Positions 30,870 through 39,220 of a DNA stretch of 40,244 nucleotides are shown piece after piece. Below the pieces are notes generated by a model, which did no database searches, had not been told where the DNA came from, and saw only the letters and a list, made by a program, of their open reading frames with translations. Origin of the DNA: Acidimicrobiales bacterium (GTDB lineage Bacteria; Actinomycetota; Acidimicrobiia; Acidimicrobiales; Iamiaceae); assembly GCA_025463365.1 (NCBI GenBank), contig JAOBWM010000026.1, forward strand, positions 1 to 40,244, read 5' to 3'. The translations under genes and the position numbers were made by a program. The number at the start of each line of letters is the position of its first letter. Within the stretch, counting starts at the first letter, position 1.

Positions 30870-32060
30870 ATGAGCGGCTTCGAGGTGCCCGAGCACGTGC
30901 GGCCGGTGCGAGACGCCGTGCTGGCCTTCATGGTCGAGCGGGTGGAGCCGGCCGAGCCGGTGCTGCACGCGGGCGGCCCCGAGGCGGCGGCGCTCCTGCT
31001 CGACCTCCAGGGGCAGGCCAAGGCCGAGGGCCTGTGGGCGCTGGGCCACCCGACCGAGCTGGGTGGCGGCGGGATGCCGTTCGCCGACTACGTCTTCGTG
31101 AACGAGGTCCAGGGTCGCAGCGAGTACGGCCAGCTCGCGCTCGGGACCTTCACGTTGCAGGACTCGTTGATGTTGCACGCCCATGCGTCGCCGTCGCAGC
31201 GCGAGCGGTGGCTGAAGCCGTTGGTGGCCGCCGAGATCTGGCCGAGCTTCGCCATGACCGAACCCGAGGTGGCCTCCTCCGACCCGACGCAGCTGCAGAC
31301 GTCGGCCGTGCTCGACGGTGACGAGTGGGCGATCAACGGTCGCAAGTGGTTCACGACCGGCGCGAACCGGGCGGCGTACACGACCGTCATGTGCCGCACC
31401 GAGCCCGATGCGCCCGACCACTCCGCCTTCTCGATGATCATCGTCCCGACCGACACGCCGGGCTACGACATCATCCGCGAGACCCCGGTGCTCGGGATCC
31501 GGGGCGGCCACTGCGAGGTCGCGTACCGAGATGTCCGGGTCCCGGCAGACCACCTGTTGGGCGAGCGCGGGCGCGGGTTCCTGATCGCGCAGGAACGGCT
31601 CGGCCCCGGACGGATCTTCCACGCCATGCGCTGGCTCGGGCAGGCCCAACGGGCGTTCGACCTGCTCTGCGACCGTCTCGTGCACCGCGACGCGTTCGGC
31701 GGACCGCTGGCGTCGAAGCAGCTCATGCAGCAGCACGTGTTCGACAGCTACGCCCAGATCCAGGCCTGTCGCCTCCTCACGCTGCACGCCGCCGAGGCCG
31801 TCGACCGGGGTGGCGACGCCCGGGTCGAGATCGGCGCGGTGAAGGTCGTCGGGGCCCGGATGCTCCACGACGTCATCGACCGCGCTGTCCAGGCCTACGG
31901 CGCCGCCGGCCTCACCGACGACACCCCGCTCAGCCACATGTACCGCGCCGCCCGCTTCGCCAGGATCTACGACGGCCCCGACGAGGTCCACATCACCTCG
32001 GTCGCCCGCCGGATCCTCAAGACCTACCGCGACGGCGACACCTGGTCCTTCGCCCGCTGA
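30870..32060 (+). CDS. acyl-CoA dehydrogenase family protein (ACAD10/11 or LvaC-like)
   Basis: The 396-residue flavoprotein has the acyl-CoA dehydrogenase fold: AMTEPEVASSDPTQLQTSA (the FAD/substrate signature), the W-F-T-TGA segment at about 160, and IYDGPDEVHITSVAR with the catalytic-base position Glu372. ATG 30870 follows GAGGAGGAG. The family makes trans-2-enoyl-CoA; the ACAD10/11 and LvaC branch instead acts on 4-phosphoryl-hydroxyacyl-CoA made by an APH-type kinase. An APH-type kinase gene lies 0.9 kb downstream on the other strand, so this branch is an attractive inference but not proven. Confidence 0.93.
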   Translation: MSGFEVPEHVRPVRDAVLAFMVERVEPAEPVLHAGGPEAAALLLDLQGQAKAEGLWALGHPTELGGGGMPFADYVFVNEVQGRSEYGQLALGTFTLQDSLMLHAHASPSQRERWLKPLVAAEIWPSFAMTEPEVASSDPTQLQTSAVLDGDEWAINGRKWFTTGANRAAYTTVMCRTEPDAPDHSAFSMIIVPTDTPGYDIIRETPVLGIRGGHCEVAYRDVRVPADHLLGERGRGFLIAQERLGPGRIFHAMRWLGQAQRAFDLLCDRLVHRDAFGGPLASKQLMQQHVFDSYAQIQACRLLTLHAAEAVDRGGDARVEIGAVKVVGARMLHDVIDRAVQAYGAAGLTDDTPLSHMYRAARFARIYDGPDEVHITSVARRILKTYRDGDTWSFAR

Positions 32061-32140
32061 TCTCGCCCGTCCCGCGCCCGCGGCCGAACCCTGCGCGCCC
32101 AACCCGGCCCAGCCCGCCCGAATGGTGCGCGGCATCACGG

Positions 32141-32249
32141 TTCTTGTGTTCAATCGGCGCCGTGGGGCCGACGATGTCACACAAGAAGCGGCGACGGTCC
32201 GGTTCTTGTGTTCGATCGGAGCCGTGGGGGCGACGATGTCACACAAGAA
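32141..32249. repeat. two 47-bp nested dyads, family 2 (32141-32187, 32203-32249)
   Basis: Both copies have perfect 9-bp outer arms, TTCTTGTGT and ACACAAGAA. The first has a 5-bp inner stem (TCGGC with GCCGA). On the minus strand the loop region reads CCCCAC or CCCCCAC, containing CCCA. They lie between the acyl-CoA dehydrogenase stop and the acetyltransferase start, 62 bp apart. Confidence 0.9.
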
Positions 32250-32287
32250 GGGAAACGAGTCCGTGGCCGGGCGATCGGGATGAGGGG

Positions 32288-32848
32288 ATGACGGGCGGGG
32301 CGGCCACGATGGTCGACGTGGCCGAGATCCGAACGTTCCAGACCCATCAGGCGCCGAGCGAGCTGCTGGCCGAGATCCGGTCGTTGCTGCTGGACGCGTT
32401 CGAGGAGTTCACTGACGACGATTGGGCCCACGCTTTGGGCGGCATCCATGTCGTGGCGGTCGACGGGGAGCGGGTCGTCGCCCACGGCGCGGTGGTGCCC
32501 CGGGTCCTCGAGGTCGACGGGGTGCCATGGACCACGGGCTACGTCGAGGCCGTCGGCGTGCATCCCACCCGACAGGGCGAAGGCCTCGGCTCGCTCGTGG
32601 TGGCCGAGGTGGCCGACGTGATCCGGTCGACGTATCGCCTCGGCGGATTGTGCACCGGCGTCCACGCCTTCTACGACGGGCTCGGCTGGGACCGCTGGAG
32701 GGGCCCGACGTGGGTCCGTCGTGACGGCGTCGACACGCGGACGCAGGAGGAGGACGGCACCGTCATGGTCCTCCGCTTCGACGCCTCGGCGAGCGTCGAC
32801 CCCACCGCTCGCATCTCCTGCGACGACCGCTCGGGCGACGTCTGGTAG
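32288..32848 (+). CDS. aac(2'): aminoglycoside 2'-N-acetyltransferase-like protein (AAC(2') family)
   Basis: The protein is 186 residues from ATG 32288, or 179 from ATG 32309. Long stretches resemble the chromosomal mycobacterial AAC(2')-I enzymes as I remember them: FTDDDWAHALGGIHVV near the N-terminus, VVAHGAVVPRVLEVDG, GYVEAVGVHPTRQGEGLG (acetyl-CoA loop), LGWDRWRGPTWV and the C-terminal C-D-R-GDVW. This GNAT family transfers acetyl from acetyl-CoA to the 2'-amino group of some aminoglycosides; in mycobacteria the native role is debated. The segment TGVHAFYDGLGW appears two residues shorter than in the mycobacterial enzymes. Dyad repeats flank the gene on both sides (families 2 and 3). Confidence 0.82.
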   Translation: MTGGAATMVDVAEIRTFQTHQAPSELLAEIRSLLLDAFEEFTDDDWAHALGGIHVVAVDGERVVAHGAVVPRVLEVDGVPWTTGYVEAVGVHPTRQGEGLGSLVVAEVADVIRSTYRLGGLCTGVHAFYDGLGWDRWRGPTWVRRDGVDTRTQEEDGTVMVLRFDASASVDPTARISCDDRSGDVW

Positions 32849-32862
32849 CCCCACCCGCGACC

Positions 32863-32971
32863 GTTCTTGGTCAAGATCGGCGCGCTGGGCCAGCCGCTTT
32901 TGAGCGAGAACCGCGGGTGGGTCGTTCTTGCTCAAGTTCGGCGCGCTGGGCGCGCCGCTTTGATCGAGAAC
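32863..32971. repeat. two 48-49 bp nested dyads, family 3 (32863-32911, 32924-32971)
   Basis: Outer arms are GTTCTTGSTCAA with TTGAGCGAGAAC (10 of 12 paired) or TTTGATCGAGAAC. The second copy has a perfect inner stem GGCGCGC with GCGCGCC around a 3-nt loop. The minus-strand loop reads CCCA in both. They fill the space between two convergent genes and could act as a bidirectional terminator. Confidence 0.9.
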
Positions 32972-32995
32972 GGAGGAGGGTCCGGGCCGGGGAGG

Positions 32996-34672
32996 TCACT
33001 GCGGGTCGGGTCGGTCGGGTGGGAGCAGCCACTTGGGGTTGGCGATGCGGAGGCGGTCGACCACGAGGGCCCGGATGGCGGCGGCGACGGGCGAGCCCGT
33101 CAGCGCCGCGATCGATCCCGAACGGATCGCCGCCGCGAGCGACGCTTCGTCGGGGATGTCCGCAAGCCCGAGGCCCGCGAGGAGATCGCCCGCCCGCAGG
33201 GCCATTGCGGGGCCGAGGCGGAGCTCGCGCTCGACGATGGCGAGGGCGTTGCCCGCGACCCTCAGCTGGAACGCAGAAGAGCCCTCCAGAGCCGGCGCGA
33301 CCTGGTCGGCCAGGTGGGTCCGGACCGCGTCGACCAGCTCGGCCGCGGTCGGCCGCCCTTGTCGATCGATGCTTGGGGTTCGGTCCGGTCCGGGCTCCTC
33401 GACGGCGCCGGACCTGCTGGCGGGTTCCGCGACCGTGCTGGACGTGGTGGCGGGTTCCTCGATGGCGCTGGACGTGGCGGCGGGTTCCTCGATCGTGCTG
33501 GACGTGGTGGCGGGTTCGCTGGCGGTGGTGGACGTGGTGGACGTGGCGGTCGGGTTGGTGACGGCGGTGTGGGCCGAGGCTGGCCCCGCGGTCGGATCGG
33601 CGGCGGGCGCCGTCGTGGATCCGCGATCGGGGCGTGGCGCAGCATCGGAGCCGGCCGCCGATCGCTCGCCGTTCGGGTCGGGCGCTGACGACGCGGGACC
33701 CGCGCCGTCCGGCGGAGCGTCGATCCCGAGCAGGCCGAGGAGGTCGTACTCGGTCTCGACGACGCGGCGGCCGATGGCGACGAGCTCGACGGACTGCACG
33801 TGGCCGTCGAGGTGTCGTCGGGCCTGGACCGCGCAGATGAGGCCCCACGTGAGGGTGCCCGCCACGATCCACCAGCGGACGTGCTCGGGGTCGACCGGCG
33901 CGCCGGTGGCCTCGGCATAGGAGTCGAGCAGGTCGGTGAGCGGGCCGATGCCGCCGACCTCGCCATCGCCACCGAACCGCCACGCTCGCACGCACAGCCA
34001 CCCGAGGTCTTCGAGCGGATCTCCGAGGTGGGCCAGCTCCCAGTCGAGCACGGCGGTCAGCCCGGATGCGGCGTCGACGAGGAGGTTGCCGACCCGGAAG
34101 TCCCCGTGCACCACGGCAGGTGGCCGTGCCGGCGGCCGGCGGTCGGCGAGCCAGCGCAGCGCCAGCTCGAACGTCGGCCGGGCCTCTTCCACGAGGTCCA
34201 GGCCGACCCGCAGGCGCTCGAGGACGTCGACCGACTCGAGGCCGGACACCATGGACGGATCGATCGAGTGGATGGCGGCCAAGGCCCGGGCGCACTGTCC
34301 GACGAGCACAGATCGAGCCGGAGCGAACCGCTCGTCGCGCACGATGCGCGGCCCGAGCGCCTCGCCGTCGACGTGGGCCGTGATGCGCGCCGGCCCCAGG
34401 AACGGCTCGCACCCCGCCGCGTCCACGACGACCGCCGGCACCGGCACGCCGGCGACGACGGCAGCGGCGAGCAACCGGTCCTCGTCGGCCATCGACGGCC
34501 CACCCATCGACGACCCCGGCCGCGTCCGCTGCAGGATCAGCGCTCGGCCTTCAGCCGAGAACGCCCACGTCTCCCGCGACGCCCCACCCGAGAGCCGTCG
34601 CAGTCCGTCGACCGAACCGGCGGTGCCCAGGACGCGGCGCAGTTCGGGGGCCAGGTCGTCGACGTCGGTCAC
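32996..34672 (-). CDS. APH-family phosphotransferase fused to a DUF6285-like domain
   Basis: The 558-residue protein starts at GTG 34672. Residues 1-310 are an aminoglycoside-phosphotransferase-fold kinase with VVHGDFRVGNLLVD (Asp191 catalytic base, Asn196) and VLDWELAHLGDPLEDLGW (Asp210 metal ligand). Residues 320-440 form a low-complexity linker with four 10-residue repeats of the EPATTSSTIE type. Residues 442-545 (ELVDAVRTHLADQVAP, FQLRVAGNALAIVERELRLGP) resemble DUF6285. Kinases of this group, with a small partner, phosphorylate hydroxyacyl-CoA in levulinate-type catabolism. The nearby acyl-CoA dehydrogenase supports that role over antibiotic resistance. The DUF6285 match is from memory of the family pattern. 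Confidence 0.87.
   Translation of the reverse strand: MTDVDDLAPELRRVLGTAGSVDGLRRLSGGASRETWAFSAEGRALILQRTRPGSSMGGPSMADEDRLLAAAVVAGVPVPAVVVDAAGCEPFLGPARITAHVDGEALGPRIVRDERFAPARSVLVGQCARALAAIHSIDPSMVSGLESVDVLERLRVGLDLVEEARPTFELALRWLADRRPPARPPAVVHGDFRVGNLLVDAASGLTAVLDWELAHLGDPLEDLGWLCVRAWRFGGDGEVGGIGPLTDLLDSYAEATGAPVDPEHVRWWIVAGTLTWGLICAVQARRHLDGHVQSVELVAIGRRVVETEYDLLGLLGIDAPPDGAGPASSAPDPNGERSAAGSDAAPRPDRGSTTAPAADPTAGPASAHTAVTNPTATSTTSTTASEPATTSSTIEEPAATSSAIEEPATTSSTVAEPASRSGAVEEPGPDRTPSIDRQGRPTAAELVDAVRTHLADQVAPALEGSSAFQLRVAGNALAIVERELRLGPAMALRAGDLLAGLGLADIPDEASLAAAIRSGSIAALTGSPVAAAIRALVVDRLRIANPKWLLPPDRPDPQ
33392..33517. repeat. 30-bp minisatellite in the kinase/DUF6285 linker
   Basis: About four in-frame 30-bp units encode EPATTSSTIE, EPAATSSAIE, EPATTSSTVA and EPASRSGAVE on the minus strand. 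Codon sequences of adjacent units are nearly identical, so the expansion is recent. Confidence 0.88.
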
Positions 34673-34724
34673 GCCGCAGCAGCGTAGGCCGAGGGTCGTG
34701 AAACGTCGGCCCGCGTCGACCTGG

Positions 34725-35195
34725 TCAGCGCTCGCGGTTCATGGCGGCGCGCAACGCCTCGGTGGCGGCTTCGGGGTCTTCGACCTGGACGATCACATGG
34801 CGGTACCGCTCGTCGTGGAGCTCGATCACGAGGACCTTCTCGTGGCGGCCCACCATCCAGAGGTCCTTGTCGCCACGAGAGCGGAACGTGCCTGCGGTCA
34901 TCACCCCGGGCAGGTAGGTGCCCGGAGCGCGGAACCCCTTCACCAAGCCCTTCCGCTCCGACACGCCGACGTCGACGATCGCCGATACGGGCACGTCGAT
35001 GCCGGAACTGAGCGCCCAGAGCCGCACGAGACCGACCGGCCGCACGAGCAGCCGGTCGTCAGGCGTGACGCCGACCGCGGCCAGGTTCGGCCCCGACAGG
35101 CTCGTGACGAGGATCCCGCCGAGCACCACGATCACGACGACCAGCACCCACTGCCACCACGCGGGCCACATCCACGCGAAGCCGATCACGTTCAT
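34725..35195 (-). CDS. small membrane-anchored protein, possible bacterial PH-like domain
   Basis: The 156-residue protein has one N-terminal membrane segment (WWQWVLVVVIVVLGGILV, about residues 13-30) and a cytoplasmic beta-rich domain ending in a helix (DPEAATEALRAAMNRE). Strand patterns such as VPVSAIVDVGVSERKGLVKG and KVLVIELHDERYRHVIVQVED resemble the bacterial PH-domain fold. The function is unknown. It starts 9 bp after the fumarase stop, so the two are probably co-transcribed. Confidence 0.8.
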   Translation of the reverse strand: MNVIGFAWMWPAWWQWVLVVVIVVLGGILVTSLSGPNLAAVGVTPDDRLLVRPVGLVRLWALSSGIDVPVSAIVDVGVSERKGLVKGFRAPGTYLPGVMTAGTFRSRGDKDLWMVGRHEKVLVIELHDERYRHVIVQVEDPEAATEALRAAMNRER

Positions 35196-35204
35196 GGTGA
35201 GGGC

Positions 35205-36845
35205 TCAGGCCTTCGTGCCGAGGGCGACGGGGGTGGTGACCTCGGCGAAGAAGTCATGGCCCTTGTCGTCGACGACGATGAACGCCGGGAAGTCCTCGAC
35301 CTCGATGCGCCACACCGCCTCCATGCCCAGCTCCGGATACTCCAGCACCTCGACCTTGCGGATGCAGTCCTGGGCGAGCCGGGCGGCGGGCCCGCCGATG
35401 GACCCGAGGTAGAAGCCGCCGTGGGCCTGGCAGGCATCGGTGACCTGCTGGGAGCGGTTGCCCTTGGCGAGCATCACGAGCGATCCGCCGGCGGCCTGGA
35501 ACTTCTCGACGTAGGAGTCCATGCGCCCGGCAGTCGTCGGACCGAACGATCCTGACGCGTAGCCCGTCGGGGTCTTGGCCGGCCCGGCGTAGTACACGGG
35601 GTGGTCGCGCAGGTACTGCGGCATGTCGCCCCCGGCATCGAGCACGTCGGCGATCTTGGCGTGGGCGATGTCGCGGGCCACCACGACGGTGCCGGTGAGC
35701 GACAGCCGGGTCTTCACCGGGTACTTCGACAGCTCGGCGCGGATCTCGTCCATGGGCCGGTTGAGGTCGACCGCGACCACGTCGCCACCGAGGTCGTCAT
35801 GGGTGGTGTCGGGGAGGAACCGCGCCGGGTTGCGTTCGAGCTGCTCGAGGAACACGCCCTCGGCGGTGATCTTGCCGAGCGCCTGGCGGTCGGCCGAGCA
35901 CGACACGGCGATGCCGACCGGGCACGAGGCGCCGTGGCGGGGGAGCCGGATGACGCGCACGTCGTGGCAGAAGTACTTGCCACCGAACTGCGCGCCGATG
36001 CCGAACGCCTGGGTGAGCTCCAGCACCTCGGCCTCCATCTCGAGGTCGCGGAAGCCGTGGCCCTCCGACGAGCCCGAGGTCGGGATGGTGTCGAGGTAGC
36101 GGGCCGAGGCGAGCTTCGCCGTCTCGAGCGCGAACTCGGCCGACGTGCCGCCGATGACCACAGCCAGGTGGTACGGCGGGCATGCCGACGTGCCGAGCAG
36201 GCGGAGCTTCTCGTTCAGGAACTTCTTCAATCCCGCCGGGTTGAGCAGCGCCTTGGTCTCCTGGAACAGGAACGTCTTGTTGGCCGACCCGCCGCCCTTG
36301 GCCATGAACAAGAACTTGTAGGCGTCGCCGTCGGTGGCGCTGATCTTGATCTCGGCCGGGAGGTTGGTCCCGGTGTTCTGCTCGTCCCAGAGCGTGAGCG
36401 GTGCCATCTGGGAGTACCGCAGGTTGTCGTGCTGGTAGGTGTCGAAGATGCCACGGGCGAGGGCCGCTTCGTCGCCGCCGCCGGTGAGCACGAACTGCCC
36501 CTTCTTGCCCTTCACGATCGCGGTGCCCGTGTCCTGGCACATCGGGAGGATGCCGCCGGCGGAGATGTTGGCGTTCTTGAGCAGGTCGAGGGCGACGAAG
36601 CGATCGTTGGGCGAGGCCTCGGGGTCGTCGAGGATGCGGGCCAGCTGGGCGAGGTGGCCGGGGCGCAGGTAGTGGGCGATGTCGTGCATGGCCTCGGCGG
36701 CCAGCGTCGTTAGCACCGACGGTTCCACCTGGAGGAAGGTGTGGCCTGCCGCCTCGACGGTGGACAGACCGTCCACGTCGAGCTTGCGGTACGTGGTGGC
36801 GTCGGGCCCGAGGGGCAGGAGCTCGGTGTAGGTGAAGTCGTCCAT
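35205..36845 (-). CDS. fumA: fumarate hydratase class I (4Fe-4S)
   Basis: The 546-residue single-chain class I fumarase interconverts fumarate and malate in the citric acid cycle. Likely cluster ligands are Cys103 (MCQDTGT), Cys222 ([10 protein letters not shown]) and Cys316 ([10 protein letters not shown]), matching the spacing of E. coli FumA with an offset of two. Length matches the family. ATG 36845 is chosen; GTG 36857 is possible. The enzyme is oxygen-sensitive in known examples. It is divergent from the class II gene across 261 bp that contains the family 4 dyads, and is followed by the small membrane protein gene. Confidence 0.94.
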   Translation of the reverse strand: MDDFTYTELLPLGPDATTYRKLDVDGLSTVEAAGHTFLQVEPSVLTTLAAEAMHDIAHYLRPGHLAQLARILDDPEASPNDRFVALDLLKNANISAGGILPMCQDTGTAIVKGKKGQFVLTGGGDEAALARGIFDTYQHDNLRYSQMAPLTLWDEQNTGTNLPAEIKISATDGDAYKFLFMAKGGGSANKTFLFQETKALLNPAGLKKFLNEKLRLLGTSACPPYHLAVVIGGTSAEFALETAKLASARYLDTIPTSGSSEGHGFRDLEMEAEVLELTQAFGIGAQFGGKYFCHDVRVIRLPRHGASCPVGIAVSCSADRQALGKITAEGVFLEQLERNPARFLPDTTHDDLGGDVVAVDLNRPMDEIRAELSKYPVKTRLSLTGTVVVARDIAHAKIADVLDAGGDMPQYLRDHPVYYAGPAKTPTGYASGSFGPTTAGRMDSYVEKFQAAGGSLVMLAKGNRSQQVTDACQAHGGFYLGSIGGPAARLAQDCIRKVEVLEYPELGMEAVWRIEVEDFPAFIVVDDKGHDFFAEVTTPVALGTKA

Positions 36846-36906
36846 GGCGCCGCTCACGCTACGGCCGCGCCCCACGACCGGGCCATCCCGCCTCCTCGAT
36901 CGACCG

Positions 36907-37036
36907 GATTCGTGTCGATCGTCGACCGCCCGGGTGCACGATCGACAGGAATCGGTCCTGGAGTCGGATGGGTGGTGGCGGTCGCGACGAATTCGTGTCG
37001 ATCGTCGACCGCATGGGTGCACGATCGACAGGAATC
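36907..37036. repeat. two 47-bp nested dyads, family 4 (36907-36953, 36990-37036)
   Basis: Outer arms pair GATTCGTGTCGATCGT with ACGATCGACAGGAATC, with one mismatch. In copy 1 pairing can continue outwards to 36902-36957. Copy 2 has GCACCCATGCG at its centre on the minus strand, an 11-mer also found at the centre of the family 1 copy at 630. The pair fills much of the fumA/fumC divergent promoter region. Confidence 0.9.
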
Positions 37037-37106
37037 GGTCTGGAGTCGGGTGGGTGGGGGCGGGGAGCGGGGGCGGGATCGGTGGGGTGGGGGTAGACCA
37101 GGCGAC

Positions 37107-38519
37107 ATGGGCGATGACGCAGGGTTCCGGATCGAGCACGACTCGATGGGGGAGGTGCGGGTTCCCAGCGAGGCGCTGTGGGGCGCGCAGACCCAGCGCG
37201 CCGTCGAGAACTTCCCGATCTCGGGGCGGCCGATCGACCACCGGCTGATCCGCGCCCTCGCCCTGGTGAAGGCGGAAGCCGCGCTCGTGAACGCCGGTCG
37301 CAAGGACGTGCCGTCCGTCGACAAGCGGTTGGCGACGGCGATCCACGACGCCGCCGAGCTCGTGGCCGCCGGCGACCACGACGACGAGTTCCCCGTCGAC
37401 GTGTTCCAGACCGGCTCCGGCACGTCGTCGAACATGAACGCCAACGAGGTCATCGCCCGCCTCGCGGGCCAGCTCCTCGACGAGCCCGGCGGTGTGCACC
37501 CGAACGACCACGTCAACGCCAGCCAGTCCTCCAACGACGTGTTCCCGACGGCCATCCACCTCGCTGCCACCGAGGGGGTGCAGGACCACCTGATCCCTGC
37601 CCTCGACCACCTGGCTGCGGCGCTGCGCAAGAAGGCACGCGCGTTCGCCAAGGTCGTGAAGTCCGGCCGCACCCACCTCATGGACGCGGTGCCGATCACG
37701 CTGGGCCAGGAGTTCGGCGGCTACGCCACCCAGGTCGAGCAGTCCGCGGCCCGGCTCCGCGACGCTCTGCCCCGGCTCGGCGAGCTGCCGCTCGGCGGGA
37801 CCGCCGTGGGCACGGGCATCAACGCGCCGAAGGGGTTCGGGGGCGCGGTCATCAAGCGTCTCGCGCAACGCACCGGCCTCCCGCTCACGGAGGCCAAGGA
37901 CCACATCGCGGCCCAGTCGTCCCGGGACGCGCTGGTGGAGACGTCCGGGCAGCTGCGGGCGGCCGCGGTCGCGCTGGTGAAGATCGCCAACGACATCCGT
38001 TGGATGGCATCGGGACCTCGCACGGGCCTGGCCGAGATCCACCTGCCCGACCTCCAACCCGGGTCGTCGATCATGCCGGGCAAGGTGAACCCCGTCTTGT
38101 GCGAAGCCGTCACGCAGGTGGGCGCTCAGGTGATGGGCAACGACGCGGCGGTGGCCTTCGGGGGAAGCCAAGGCAACCTCGAGCTCAACGTGTTCATGCC
38201 GATGATGGCCCGCAACGTGCTGGAGTCGATCGACCTCCTGGCCAACGTGAGCCGGCTGTTCGCCGACCGCTGCATCGCCGGCATCACCGCCGACGAGGAA
38301 CGGTGCCGGGCCAACGCCGAGGCCTCCCCGTCGATCGCCACCTCGCTCAACCCGTACCTCGGCTACGAGCGCACCGCCGCCCTCATCAAGGAGAGCCTGC
38401 AGACCGGCACCCCGATCCGCGACCTCGTCGCCGCCACCGGCGAGCTGTCCGACGCCGACCTCGACCGGGCCCTCGACGCCCTTGCCCTCACCAAGGGCGG
38501 CATCACCCGCCGCGCCTAG
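37107..38519 (+). CDS. fumC: fumarate hydratase class II
   Basis: The 470-residue iron-independent class II fumarase has [35 protein letters not shown] and the family signature [11 protein letters not shown] (319-329). ATG 37107 is chosen because homologues begin near [15 protein letters not shown] weak purine site, GGGGGTAGA, is upstream. It catalyses the same step as the divergent class I enzyme, giving an oxygen-stable alternative. No regulator gene lies nearby. Confidence 0.95.
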   Translation: MGDDAGFRIEHDSMGEVRVPSEALWGAQTQRAVENFPISGRPIDHRLIRALALVKAEAALVNAGRKDVPSVDKRLATAIHDAAELVAAGDHDDEFPVDVFQTGSGTSSNMNANEVIARLAGQLLDEPGGVHPNDHVNASQSSNDVFPTAIHLAATEGVQDHLIPALDHLAAALRKKARAFAKVVKSGRTHLMDAVPITLGQEFGGYATQVEQSAARLRDALPRLGELPLGGTAVGTGINAPKGFGGAVIKRLAQRTGLPLTEAKDHIAAQSSRDALVETSGQLRAAAVALVKIANDIRWMASGPRTGLAEIHLPDLQPGSSIMPGKVNPVLCEAVTQVGAQVMGNDAAVAFGGSQGNLELNVFMPMMARNVLESIDLLANVSRLFADRCIAGITADEERCRANAEASPSIATSLNPYLGYERTAALIKESLQTGTPIRDLVAATGELSDADLDRALDALALTKGGITRRA

Positions 38520-38617
38520 AGCACGGCTTGGACCCGGGCGCTCGCTCACGGAACGAATCTGGCGGCACCGCGATGTGAACCCCACGGCGTGCGAGGCGCG
38601 GCGGGTGCTGCCGGTCG

Positions 38618-39112
38618 CTAGGACGAGGCGCGGGCGGGAGAGCCGGCGAAGGGGCCGGGATCGCCGGCTGCGGGGAGCTGGGGGTAGCTCCACGACATCA
38701 TCTTCCCGAGCAGCTGCCCGATCTGTTCCCACTCCGGCGGGCTCCACCCCTCCGCCTGGCCGACGACGACGAGGTCCTGGCGGATGTGGACGAGTGCCGG
38801 CAGCCGCTCGATCGAGAGGGCTGCGGCCAGCTCCCGATCGGGATCGGCGAAGGTCAAGGTCTCCTCGGCGAGCGGCCCGAGGAACCGGCGGGCGTCCTGC
38901 TCGTCGGCGGTGACCGTCCAGGCCACGCGGCAGTCGGCGCCCTGGAACACGTCGAGGAACCGCCGCGCTGTCTTCAAGATCCACGCGCTCTCGGCGGTGT
39001 AGGGATCCAGCACCACCGTGAGGAGCTGGAACGTGGTGGTCCACTCGGCGATGGTTCGGGTCTCACCACCAAGGGCGGTGAGCTTGACGTCGGCGTCGAT
39101 CTGGGTGACCAC
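38618..39112 (-). CDS. thioredoxin-fold protein without CXXC
   Basis: The 164-residue protein starts at GTG 39112. A thioredoxin-like layout is suggested by the strand [13 protein letters not shown], helix TARRFLDVF, strand [10 protein letters not shown], the cis-Pro-type loop [10 protein letters not shown] and strand VVVGQAEGW. The redox CXXC is absent (TAES at that place), so a binding or structural role is more likely than disulfide exchange. The last 30 residues are Pro/Ser/Ala-rich and probably disordered. It is divergent from the DUF2269-like gene with 108 bp between starts. Confidence 0.75.
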   Translation of the reverse strand: MVTQIDADVKLTALGGETRTIAEWTTTFQLLTVVLDPYTAESAWILKTARRFLDVFQGADCRVAWTVTADEQDARRFLGPLAEETLTFADPDRELAAALSIERLPALVHIRQDLVVVGQAEGWSPPEWEQIGQLLGKMMSWSYPQLPAAGDPGPFAGSPARASS

Positions 39113-39220
39113 GGCGTCGAAACGTAGTGCCTGTCGGTTCGCGAACGCAGATCCCCGACGACCCGTTCGGGACGACGCGTACTACTAGGTTTCGCAGCGC
39201 CATCGACTCGGAGGTCACCG

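Noticed and set aside
32141-32971. Integron attC sites or a small cassette array around the acetyltransferase
   Set aside because: The dyads lack the attC core sites (GTTRRRY and RYYYAAC), no integrase is present, and similar dyads occur by ordinary housekeeping genes.
630-37036. IS elements or MITEs with target duplications as the source of the dyads
   Set aside because: No transposase gene lies in the window and no direct target duplications flank the copies; a mobile origin remains possible but unsupported here.
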